Assembly (NCBI RefSeq): GCF_016802725.1
Contig: NC_052669.1
Span: forward strand, 14,550,270 to 14,614,269
Reading direction: 5' to 3'
Length of the DNA stretch: 64,000 bases
DNA from: Solenopsis invicta
Lineage: Eukaryota > Arthropoda > Insecta > Hymenoptera > Formicidae
This document shows positions 55,013 through 64,000 of the stretch, piece by piece. The notes under the pieces are model-generated. The model was not told the DNA's origin. It searched no databases and was given only the letters and a program-made list of their open reading frames with translations. The first letter of the stretch is position 1, and each line of letters opens with the position of its first letter. The translations under genes and the position numbers were made by a program.

Positions 55013-57045
55013 CAATTGGATCTTTGTTGCGAACAAGTCTCCCGCTGCCTGGCTCGACCAACCAATCAGAGCCCTATTGCGTCGGAGGGACGCTGTGAGG
55101 AGGGCGTACCTGCGGCGCTCTTTACCCGAGCGCTGGAAGCTTTTTCGGGCGCTCAGAAATGAAGCTAAACTCCAAATCAAGAATGCCCGAAATCGGTATC
55201 TGCAGGGCAGAGTAGGCTCTTGTGTCTCACCTGCGAGGCTCTGGTCTGAGCTTTGTTTTCTCGGATTGGCCAAGCCTAAATCCTCAGATCAATACCTGAG
55301 TGTTCCACTTGACGACCTTAACTCCTTTTTTACCTCTGCCTTTCCAGCTCCTCAGTCCCTCCCGCTGCCTCTCCCTCTCCCCGCCTTTTCCTCCTCCTCT
55401 CCCCTCTCTCTCCTCTCGGATCCTACAGACGGGTCCTCTGGGCCGGAGATGTTCTACCTCCCATACATCTTACCGGATACGCTGCTGAGGGTTATTAGAT
55501 CTCGTTCCTTTAACTCAGCTGGCCCAGATGATATAACTCGCCGCCTTTTACATCTCTGCCTCCCAGTCATCTTTCTTATCGTTTTCGACCTATTCAACGC
55601 CTCATTTTGCTCATTTAATTTCCCTTCATTCTGAAAGCTCTTCCATGTTCTTCCCCTTCCTAAAAATAATAATCCTTCTTTCCCTCCTATAATCCTTCTT
55701 CCCCTCCTAGGACTATCGTCCTATTTCTCAACTCTGTTGCATGGCAAAGCTGTTGGAGCGGATCGCCTACGATAGCCTATCAAATCATCTATCCAGACAC
55801 AACCTTCTTGATCCGTATCAAATAGATTTTCGTAAGGGTCATAATACGCAAACGGCCTTTTTCAAGCTGGTGGATGATATGTGGTTTGGAATCGATAAAA
55901 GAATGGTCACAATCTTGATCATGTTCGACCTCTCGAAAGCGTTCGATTTCGTATCACACCCAATCCTACTCCAAAAAATGCGCAATTTTCAAATATCGCA
56001 CTTGGCCCTAGCCTGGTTCAAATTTTACTTGACGGGAGACACCAGAGGGTGCGAGGTTTGGATCGGTTCCTCTTTGCATTGTTACCAATTCGCGGGGGGT
56101 ACCACAGGGATCGGTTCTGGGTCCACTACCGTTCTCCATCTTCATCGACGACTTACGGCACTCGATCAAGCAACTATCTACTCTACGCGGATGACCTTCA
56201 GATTTACATCCAATTTTCTCCTCATGACATTGCAAGATCTGTTGGTCTGAACTCGGAGGACATCGCTGCTGTAAAACGCTGAACAGTAACTAACTGCCTA
56301 AAGCTCAATGCCGCCAAGACAAAGGCCATACTTTTGGGCAGTGCGAGGTATGTAAACACTGTCCAGACCTCAGATATTGCTCTATTTCTTGGCAATGAAC
56401 GGATCAAGTTCAAAACCTCGGACTGAGTCTCTCTAATAGTCTAAACTAGGCGGAGCAAATCCGAGGTACTTCTAATCGGATTAATGGGGTCCTCTGGTGC
56501 CTTAAGTACCATAAAAACTGTTTATCCAGACTACTGAAAGCACGGCTAGTAACATCCCTAGCTTTTCCAATTTTTGATTACCGTGCTGCAGTGCTGACCG
56601 ACCTGACGGGGCAGCAAAGACTGAAACTGAAGCGCTTGATAAACGCCTGCGTCCGGTTCATATTTAATCTTAGACAAACTTAGACTCTTAAGATGAACAC
56701 GTTTCCCCTTTCTATGAACGGCTTGGTTGGCTTTCTTCTGATGATTAAAGAGAGTATCTCACATGCAGTCAGATCTATTCCATAATCCACTCCCGTCCTC
56801 CTGCGTTCCTGGCTTGTAATTTTCAACCCTCCTACAGATCTCAGTCCCACCTCCGTTCCTCTTTTTTTCCTCTGGACTTTGCTATCCCGTCCAGTCGTAC
56901 TTCCACATTTCAGCGCTCCTTCACATGTGTTGGCTGCATGTGGTGGAACTCTCTTCCACCACGTGTAAAGGAAGCAGCGAGGCTGAAAGCTTTCAAACAA
57001 CTCCTCTACGATCATCACCGGCTGAGGAGGGCTGAATTGCCTCCA
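55010..57045 (+). pseudogene. LINE A ORF2 (endonuclease-RT linker, RT, C-terminus)
   Basis: The linker: PAAWLDQPIRALLRRRDAVR and LPERWKLFRALRNEAKLQI. RT blocks: FNSAGPDDITRRLLH; a frameshift near 55640; YRPISQL; LLDPYQIDFRKGHNTQTAFF; FDLSKAFDFVSHPILLQK (first catalytic Asp); a frameshift near 56090; YADDLQIYIQFS (catalytic Asp pair intact). The C-terminal end includes WWNSLPPRVKEAARLKAFKQ near 56940-57000. Typical of CR1/L2/Jockey-group LINEs. Frameshifts and stops make it inactive. Confidence 0.85.
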
Positions 57046-57816
57046 TAACTAGCGTGAAGGGGAGGTTGGGTCAGGCTTGATTTTTATCTTAGTTCTGTAC
57101 CTTTATACTTCTTCTTTTTCTCATTTCGACCTTTTTACTGCCTTAATATTTTCCTTATTTTTATGTTTGTCCTCTCCTCTCTCATCTTTATTTATACTCT
57201 AACCTGACTATCACACGCAAAAATCAGGATCATTCCATTTCGAAACCTGTCGTCTAATCTAATAGTATGTAAATATCTAACTGGAAGCACCGAGTCACAC
57301 ATTAAAGTTTTAATACGATGACAGCGAATGTGAACCATGCTTGGACTGGCGGTAGCTCTCAGAATGCGCACTCTAAATCTTAACTTCATGTCGGAATTTT
57401 AAAACGACAGCAGAATCGTTGCCTTATTGGCACTCTACGTTATTGTTAATTTATGTTCTACTCTAACGTAGACGCCTACATTGTTTCCAATTTTATCTAA
57501 AAAAATACAATTGTCCTTAAATCTTTAAACTTAGATATCTACTAGATTTTAATGTTGCTACGTTTTTTTGTAATTTTATAACTTGGCGTTAACTTAATCT
57601 ATTTTGCGTTTCTACTTTTCATGATTTTTTACTAGCGTTTCATACTATGATCTTTTTTTCACATGTAACACTATTACTCTGATTATTTTGTTTTTAGTTG
57701 TTACTGTTTTATATGTTCATTTCTTTTGCTATACTAACACGTTTGTTAACCTATACTGTATATATTCTTAGAGAGCTCTGCCCTAAAATATCAATAAAAA
57801 CTCATTCATTCATTCA

Positions 57817-57822
<6 letters not shown>
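55010..57822 (+). mobile_element. LINE A: CR1/Jockey-group non-LTR retrotransposon, 5'-truncated
   Basis: It starts inside ORF2 directly at the (CT)n tract, contains the RT and C-terminal coding sequence to about 57045, then about 750 bp of 3' UTR. The 3' end is TTAGAGAGCTCTGCCCTAAA, then ATCAATAAAAAC and a (TCAT)n tail. A second (CT)n tract follows at once. Confidence 0.82.

Positions 57823-57882
<60 letters not shown>
57823..57882. repeat. (CT)n microsatellite between LINE A and LINE B
   Basis: About 30 CT units following the (TCAT)n tail of LINE A. Confidence 0.95.
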
Positions 57883-57885
<3 letters not shown>

Positions 57886-58455
57886 CAGCATCGTTTAAGA
57901 ACCTTCTCTTCGGTCATCTGTGGCGGAGGGATGGGGTCCGACCTCACGTTCTTCACTCTTAACTCTTTTTCTCTTGCCCTCTTTCTAACTTACCCGGAGC
58001 GACATCGAACTCCGATGTCCTTCCTACTATCGGCACACCCTGCCGTGCCACACTTTAATCTCTCGCACTACTCCTCATGCTCACCTTATCCGACTTTCTC
58101 TTCCTTTCCTTTGCACTCAACTCTACTATCTCAATTTTCTATTTTATTTTTAATTCTCTTCTTATGCTCTTATTTTTATTGCGTTTTTCTTCCGTCCTTG
58201 CGTAAAGATGCTACCTTTTGTAAGTGCGATTTCCTTATGTTTGTTATTTTATTTTATTTCATATTTTTACTTTTATATCTTTACTTTAAGTTTTGTTTAT
58301 TTTAAGTTTATTTATACCTCTACTTTTATTGTTTCTTCTTTTCTTTTCAGTTTGTTTATTTTTGTTACCTGCATTGTACTCTATCTTGAAATTATTTTCC
58401 TGTATTTTATTCTTAGAGGGCTACGCCCTAGAATAATAATAAACACTAAGTCAGT
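57883..58455 (+). mobile_element. LINE B: strongly 5'-truncated copy of the LINE A family
   Basis: It begins with SFKNLLFGHLWRRDGVRPHV, matching the last codons of LINE A (AFKQLLYDHHRLRRAE). The 3' UTR is T-rich and ends CTTAGAGGGCTACGCCCTAG, then AATAATAATAAACAC and a (AGTC)n tail. The GGGC-TAC-GCCC hairpin is shared with LINE A in degenerate form. Confidence 0.75.
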
Positions 58456-58565
58456 CAGTCAGTCTCTCTCCTCCCTCCCTCCCCCGCTTCTTTCCTCTTT
58501 TTCCCCCCACTCTTTCTGCCACCCTCCCTCACTCCCTTCTTCCCCCCCTGCCCCCCCTCTCTCGC
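58456..58565. repeat. CT/CCT-rich tract between LINE B and LINE C
   Basis: (AGTC)n tail followed by a long pyrimidine tract with CTCC and CCCC interruptions. Confidence 0.85.
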
Positions 58566-58856
58566 TCGTGACATGTAAGTACCTATAGACGTGCTATTAT
58601 CGTTCCGTATATTAAACGCCTTTTCTATTGTTTCCTGCCTTGCGGGACATCTCTGTCGCAGTGCTGAATTTTCTGGGCTATTTTTGCTTGCCCCCGGTTT
58701 TTTCTCCGCCGCTTTTGATGCTGTGCTTCTCTAGGATTTTTAGATTTTTCATTGTGATTTGTCTGGCGGATCTTTGCTGTAACGGCACAGACAACGTCAA
58801 CGGACAACGCGTAGCGCTCTGATTGGCTCTCAGGAGCACAATATCGTGGTCTTGCC

Positions 58857-60105
58857 ATGGCCAATGAGAAAAATGTTGACGCAGCGCGCGAGAAAAACAA
58901 GAGCAGTGGACTTAAGAAAAGGATTTCACTGACTAATGTGACTCTCGCGCCGAATATGTCAATTGTAAATGCTTTTCGTATTCATGCCCTGTGTCAAACC
59001 GTTAATCGACACAGTGACAAGGTAGCTAAGATTCTTTTAAATAGCAAGGAGTCTTTAGAGAAGCGGAGGCAGATTGAGTCTGCTTTTTACGTTTGCAAGG
59101 ACGCGTTTCTTGAATTGTCATCAGCCTATCTCAGTGTTCTAGATAGTAAAGTATCCGCTCCTCCGTTATCTGAGGATCTCAAAAACCACATAAATAAGGC
59201 TGTAACTGACGCTTTTGATTCCTTCCAGGCGCGAATCGGTGTTGACAGCGCGACTGGTGTTCGTAACAAACTCTCTGTAATCAATGCAAAAACTTATGCA
59301 TCCGTTTGCTCTGCTCGGCCGGTGATTCGCGTATCTCGCGGTCCAATTTTGGACATTCCTAAAACTACTAATTTAATTGTGATACCCAAGGATGAATTGG
59401 TCGGCTTTGCTACTTCTTATGAAACAAGAGATGCTCTGGAGAGGATTCTCAGGCCCTCTGAGTACGATTTAAAAATACGCCGAATCTCGTTGGTAAAAGA
59501 AACGGCATACGAATCGAGGCTCAGTCAGTGGATTTGGCTAAATTAAAGGAGTCGAATGTGCTGGATAAGGTCGGCCTTCGGTTGGAGTAGGAAACAAAGA
59601 TCAACCCCCTGGCTTATAGTACAGGGTTCCCTGCGGTTTAAAGAGGAAAGAAATTAAAGAAAAAATTATCTCACTAAATCTGAAGAATTTAGAATCTCCA
59701 GACATCAGGGGATCTCTATTTTTCCGCCGAGAAAACAACGTAGGTTTACCAGTTGTGTTATTGAGATATCACCTGCCATTCGCACCTAATTGCTTAAGGA
59801 CGAGCTTATATTTGTAAATTATTCAGTTTATAGAATCGCAGATTACGTAAAGGTTATGCAATGCTACAGATGTTTGGCTTTTAGTCACTTTGCAAAACAC
59901 TGCAAGTTTTGACCTCTTTGCGGTCATGGTGCGGACGAGCATGAATTCAGGAATTGTGCCGTGAGGGGGAGAGTTCCGGTTTGTGGCAACTGTAAGCAAT
60001 GGCTCCCTAATGAGGAGCGATCTTACTCTGCACTTGATAGCAAAAGCTGCCCTATCTTGCGGAGGAGGGTGTCCGCCCGTGTCAAAAATATAAATTATAA
60101 ACTGT
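58857..60105 (+). pseudogene. LINE C ORF1 (gag-like with zinc knuckles)
   Basis: The first frame (58857-59546) starts at an ATG in good context (GCCATGGCC) and encodes a basic N-terminus and helical segment, MSIVNAFRIHALCQTVNRHS. A frameshift near 59520 follows. Downstream are zinc-knuckle units CYRCLAFSHFAKHC, CGHGADEHEFRNC and CGNCKQW (59860-60000), as in LINE gag proteins that bind element RNA. A stop at about 59909 interrupts it. Confidence 0.75.
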
Positions 60106-60124
60106 GAGACTTGAATACATAGCA

Positions 60125-62933
60125 ATGACTAGTGTAAAAGATCTGCAAATGTGCCATGTGAATAACCAGTCGCTCGTGGCGCACCTCGATGAATTCCGCC
60201 TGTTTTTTGAGAAATTGGGTTACCACATCATACGTCTCTCTGAAACCTAGCTTAAACCATGCATCTTGGATTGGATTGTTTTACTAGAGGGGTACTATCT
60301 TTTGAGGCAAGACAGGATAGGCAGAGGGGGGAGGGGTGGAGACGTTGCAATATATGCCTCAAACCTTCTTTAAACTTGAGTTTTGCATCAGTCGGAAGAA
60401 CAGTATTGCGGCCAACCTGAGTATCTCATGGTTGAGGTTTTTACTAAGTCTTTCAAACTCCTGATTGCGGTGGTCTACAGGTCCCCTCACTGCGACTTTC
60501 TTTCCCAGGTTTTCGAGGTTTTCCCCGATCTCTCAGACTCCTACAAGCACACTGTAATGTTCGGAGACTTCAATGCAAATCTGGGTTCCAACACCTTTGA
60601 CTCTAAGCAGATCAAATCATTTATTATTTCTTTTGGTTTATATCGAGTGCCATACGGTCTCACCTATCACACCAGGACGTCATCCACCTCGTTGGAGGGA
60701 CTTGTTGTATCATCGACGACAAGCAGGAGCTTATCTCTTTCCCGCAGAAGAATGCCTTTTTTCTTTCAGCGCACGACCTCACCGAGATTAATTATGACGT
60801 TAAAATTGCTTGGCATTTTGACGGAATTAAGAGAGTCAGAGACTTCAGTTTTTTCAACGAAAAAGTATTTCTTCACGAGCTTGAAACCTTGAACTGGAAT
60901 TCCTTGTACCTCAACAACGATATTGATGTAAAGGTAGAAATTTTTAATAAATTTCTACTGGATTCCTATGATAGGCACGCACTGTTTAAGGTAATTCGGC
61001 CGAAGCGCACGCCGGTGCCTTGGTTAACACCGGACATTAAAGCGGAAATGAGAAACAGGAACAAGACCAGAAGAGTCTGGAGAAGGCATAGGTCTGTCTC
61101 TAATTATAAGGCGTACAAATTACTCAAAAAGAAAGTTCACGTAATGGTGCAAACTGCCAAAATCAATTACTACAACGCGACCTTTGACAACCTCAAGGAA
61201 CTAGGTTCAGTTTGGAAGGAACTGAGACATCTGGAACTTGTTAGACAGAGGGCCTCGACTGGCAGCTTACTCTTCTTGGTGGGGGAACTAAATGAATTTT
61301 TCTCTGCGTGTGCGGGATCGGACGTTGGGCCCGAGCGGTTGGGTGTTATATATCTAGTGGATGCGACTTACAACGACACCAAATTTTACTGAAAAGATAT
61401 ACTGTCAAGAAACATGCTTAGTACTCTTCGCAAAGACAAATCTACAGCTATTGGATGTGATGGTCTCTCTGTCAAACTTATTGCAAAGGCTTTACCGTGT
61501 GTATTACCTGTCATTTCTCATATATTTAATTTTAGTCTAGTCAACGGCGTATTTCCGCAGCTCTGGAAATCGCCAATTGACTGTCCTATTCCAAAGGTCA
61601 GATGTGCGTCATAGCTTGCTCACTACCGTCCTATTTCATTGTTGTGTTCTATTTCAAAGGTTCTTGAACGTGTGGTTGCGGCTCAAATCTCCACCTTTAT
61701 TAATAATGTGGATCTGCTCAACCCTTATCAATCAGCGTACAGGACGGGCGCCTCCACTCAAACGGCTCTCCTCAGGATGTTGGATGACGTCAGGGGTGCA
61801 GCGGACGAGCGTAAAGTGACCATCATGGTGTTTTTCGACTTCACCAAGGCCTTTGATTGCGTAAATCATCACACCGTCATAAGCAAACCAAGTGACATCA
61901 ACTTCTCATGTGCTACTCTGCGTTGGATATGCTCCTATCTAGACCGCAGGAGACAGTCCGTTCGTGATCCGATTTCGGGCATGGGGGTTCCACATTAATA
62001 GAGGTATGCTCCAAGGATCTCTTTTGAAACTGCTTTTTATTCTGTACTTGAGTGACTTCGGGCACACACTGAGGAGTTGTAAATATAACTTTTATGCAAA
62101 CGACCTCCTTATTTATGCTCATGTTGATCTGAGCAACCTGCGTGAGGGCGTTCAGCAACTGAATGAGGGCATCAGGAGCGTCATGTACTGACAATAATCT
62201 GATGATTAACCCAAAAAAAACATCCGCTATGATTATGGACACTGCAAGATATATAAATTGGCTCGTGTCAGAGGAGACTCCGAGTATAGTAGTCGATAAT
62301 ACTCCTATTCCGTACCGCGAATCTGTAGTGTGTCTAGGTCTTCGTATTTCTAACACTCTCTCGTGGAGTAATCAAGTCATCGCGATGTCCTCCAAAGTGC
62401 GCATTGTGCTATATTAGTTAAAGCTATTTAAACAGCTGATAACCAGGCCTCTCAGAGTCAGGTTGGTGTCATCGCTCGTTCAACCGATATTGAATTACTG
62501 TTGCTGCTGTCTTCACTAATATGACAAGAGAGCAGGATCTTTCTACACAGAGCTTTTAATGCTTGCATTCGGTACATTTTTGAAATCAGGCAAGACGCAC
62601 ATATCACGAAGTACTATAACAGGCTGAAATGGCTTAAGGTTCATGCACGACGGATGTATTTCATCGATTGTCTCACTTTTAAAATCTTGCAATCAAGAAC
62701 ACCCACAACATTGTACAATAAATTTAACTTAAGAGTGATATCTCCATATGCACAACGAGAACTCGCGGTGATGTTTTGGCTCTAACAATATGTCGTACAG
62801 ACTCCTATAAACAGTCGTTTTGTTGCACAGCGATTTTGTTCTGGAACAATATTTGTACTAACATTTGTGGGTCAGTATCATTGACAGAATTTAAAAGTAA
62901 ATTATTAGCACATCTAATGGATTGTAACCATTG
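60125..62933 (+). pseudogene. LINE C ORF2 (apurinic endonuclease-like and RT)
   Basis: Endonuclease: SLVAHLDEFRLFFEKLGYHI, LLIAVVYRSPHCDFLSQ, VMFGDFNANLG (catalytic DFN). Linker: TPVPWLTPDIKAEMRNRNKT. RT: STAIGCDGLSVKLIAKALP, YRPISLLCSISKVLE, LLNPYQSAYRTGASTQTALL, FFDFTKAFDCVNHH (first Asp), then YANDLLIYAH where YADD is expected, so a catalytic Asp is lost. The C-terminus ends LTEFKSKLLAHLMDCNH. At least six frame disruptions. Confidence 0.83.
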
Positions 62934-63300
62934 AGGCCTCATATCCCCTGCGCAATGCGTTACCACACAACTCGACTGTAATTATCCTTTTAGTCTTATG
63001 TTATTTGTTCTACAGCTTTTTTTCTTTTTTGCGTCAAACTTATACTCATCACCCGTCATTCATTATTCATACATATACTTCTTGCGTCAAACTTATATTC
63101 ATTATTCACTATTTATTACTCATACTTATATTTCATATATTCTTTCCTATTCTGTAAATTCACAATTATACTTTTTTATTTCTGTATTTTTAAGGTACAT
63201 TAATTGTCATTGCGTTCTTAGCACGTTATAGCTCTATTGCGTATTTTCATGTATTTTGGTCTCAGCGCTTGAGAGGCTAACTACCTAGAGCGCTCAATAA

Positions 63301-63411
63301 ATGATGATTTCTCTCCCTCCCTCTCTCTCTCTTCCCCCTCCCTCTCCCACCCCTTTTCACCCTCTCCCTCCCCCTCGTCCTCTCCTTCTCCCTCGCTCTT
63401 TCACTCTCTTG
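63301..63411. repeat. CT/CCT-rich tract between LINE C and LINE D
   Basis: Pyrimidine-rich tract of about 110 bp immediately after the LINE C 3' end. Confidence 0.88.
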
Positions 63412-64000
63412 CGAGGAGAAGACGTGTTAAGAGTCGCTCCGTAAATGTAATAATTTTTGAGTGGTTTAAAGTGAGAAAAGACGTAAAATAAGTTGTTTGA
63501 CTTACGCCGCTATAGACCGGGGATAGCTGTGAAAGTTATCCAGCCGGGATATGGCGATCTGTGAGTGGGAGCAGTAAAATTATTGTTTGGGACATCGAAG
63601 CCTCACAAGACAGTAGACATTATACGTGGACGCAGTAGTGCTGACGTGTGTAAGAATCACAGGTGACGGATCGCTTATGCTGAAAAAAATGAAAAAATTA
63701 AAAGAGACTGTACAGGCTAAGCTGGGAGAGAATTATAAAGTGCTGGAGTCGTCTCAATCAAAACCAAAAGTAAAAATTGTTAACATAAATTTAGAAGAGA
63801 TGAACTTAGATGATAATGAATTTATAAATACGATTAAGAAACAGAATAAAATAGATACAGTAAATGTGCAAATTGTGAAGAAAATGGTTAAAGAAAAGAG
63901 TAACAATCAAAGAAGAGGAAATAAAGAAGAATAAATAATAATAGAAGTAAATGAAGAGACGCACGAGCTGATATTGAAGAAAACAAAACTAAATATAGGA
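63412..64000 (+). mobile_element. LINE D: 5' end of another non-LTR element, running off the window
   Basis: It starts after the CT tract with GCGAGGAGAAGACGTGTTAA; GC-balanced 5' UTR then a Lys-rich gag-like frame. Belongs to the I/R1-like group by its ORF1; differs from LINEs A-C. Confidence 0.55.
63626..63998 (+). pseudogene. LINE D ORF1 (gag-like, RRM-type), partial
   Basis: Lys-rich. SKPKVKIVNINLEEMNLDDN and EFINTIKKQNKID match the RRM-like part of I/R1/Jockey-type gag proteins. The frame stops at 63934; EVNEETHELILKKTKLNIG continues in another frame to the edge, implying a frameshift near 63920. The first in-frame ATG is at about 63678. Confidence 0.55.

Larger units (their letters stand above)
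58566..63300 (+). mobile_element. LINE C: near-full-length two-ORF non-LTR retrotransposon
   Basis: 5' UTR (58566-58856), ORF1 (58857-60105), ORF2 with endonuclease and RT (60125-62933) and a 3' UTR to about 63300 (ends GAGCGCTCAATAAATGATGA before a CT-rich tract). Same orientation as LINEs A, B and D. Inactive through stops, frameshifts and an altered RT box. Family: CR1/Jockey group, distinct from LINE A by 3' end. Confidence 0.8.

Overview
This is a non-model insect nuclear genome window, most likely from an ant or another hymenopteran. I base that on AT-rich intergenic DNA with GC-rich retroelement LTRs, long TA/CA/CT microsatellites, and a mix of Tc1/mariner, Ginger, hAT-like, Penelope-like, Ty3/gypsy (including an env-bearing errantivirus-like copy), Ty1/copia and CR1/Jockey-group LINEs. 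The species call is an inference. I see no convincing single-copy host gene; essentially all recognisable coding sequence belongs to mobile elements, most of it broken.

Layout. 1-6.1 kb: AT-rich DNA with three foldback repeats; one (3533-3970) carries hammerhead-like cores on both arms. 6.2-8.8 kb: a Ginger/KRBA2-like integrase-type transposon on the minus strand with a long open frame. 9.0-10.5 kb: a 5'-truncated Tc1 copy. 10.58-17.83 kb: a DNA transposon with TIRs of more than 700 bp whose transposase is split by two LTR insertions; the second, 2.1 kb long, contains two related Cys-rich reading frames. 17.9-21.3 kb: a roughly 1.1-kb tandem repeat. 21.3-22.2 kb: a Penelope-like 3' end (GIY-YIG domain). 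22.2-25.1 kb: the 3' part of a minus-strand Ty3/gypsy element. 25.7-32.9 kb: an AT-rich inverted array with two tRNA-like sequences, a 1.6-kb foldback, nested TIR elements and a 5S-rRNA-like patch. 33.1-38.8 kb: a decayed Ty1/copia element with its own nested insertions. 40.15-42.57 kb: a deleted mariner with an LTR inside. 43.66-44.89 kb: another solo LTR. 45.4-47.35 kb: three MITEs, one nested in another. 47.9-54.8 kb: an errantivirus-like gypsy with gag, pol and an env remnant. 55.0-64.0 kb: four LINE copies in one orientation separated by CT-rich microsatellites.

How the parts relate. Most of the window can be peeled into layers. Five LTR insertions have exact 4-bp target duplications and no recognisable gag or pol, so LTR-LTR recombination has removed the internal regions. 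Two of them sit inside one transposase frame, and removing them restores collinearity. Two unlike foldback/TIR elements share a terminal motif and may have used related transposases.

Most unusual candidates: (1) an apparently intact two-exon acidic gene on the antisense strand between pol and env of the errantivirus-like element (52953-53725), with in-phase consensus splice sites; (2) tandemly duplicated Cys-rich domains inside what looks like a long LTR (14425-15181); (3) LINEs that repeatedly lie between CT microsatellites; (4) hammerhead-like cores in the foldback at 3533-3970. All calls come from reading the sequence by eye, without database searches; boundaries not tied to TIRs or target duplications are approximate.
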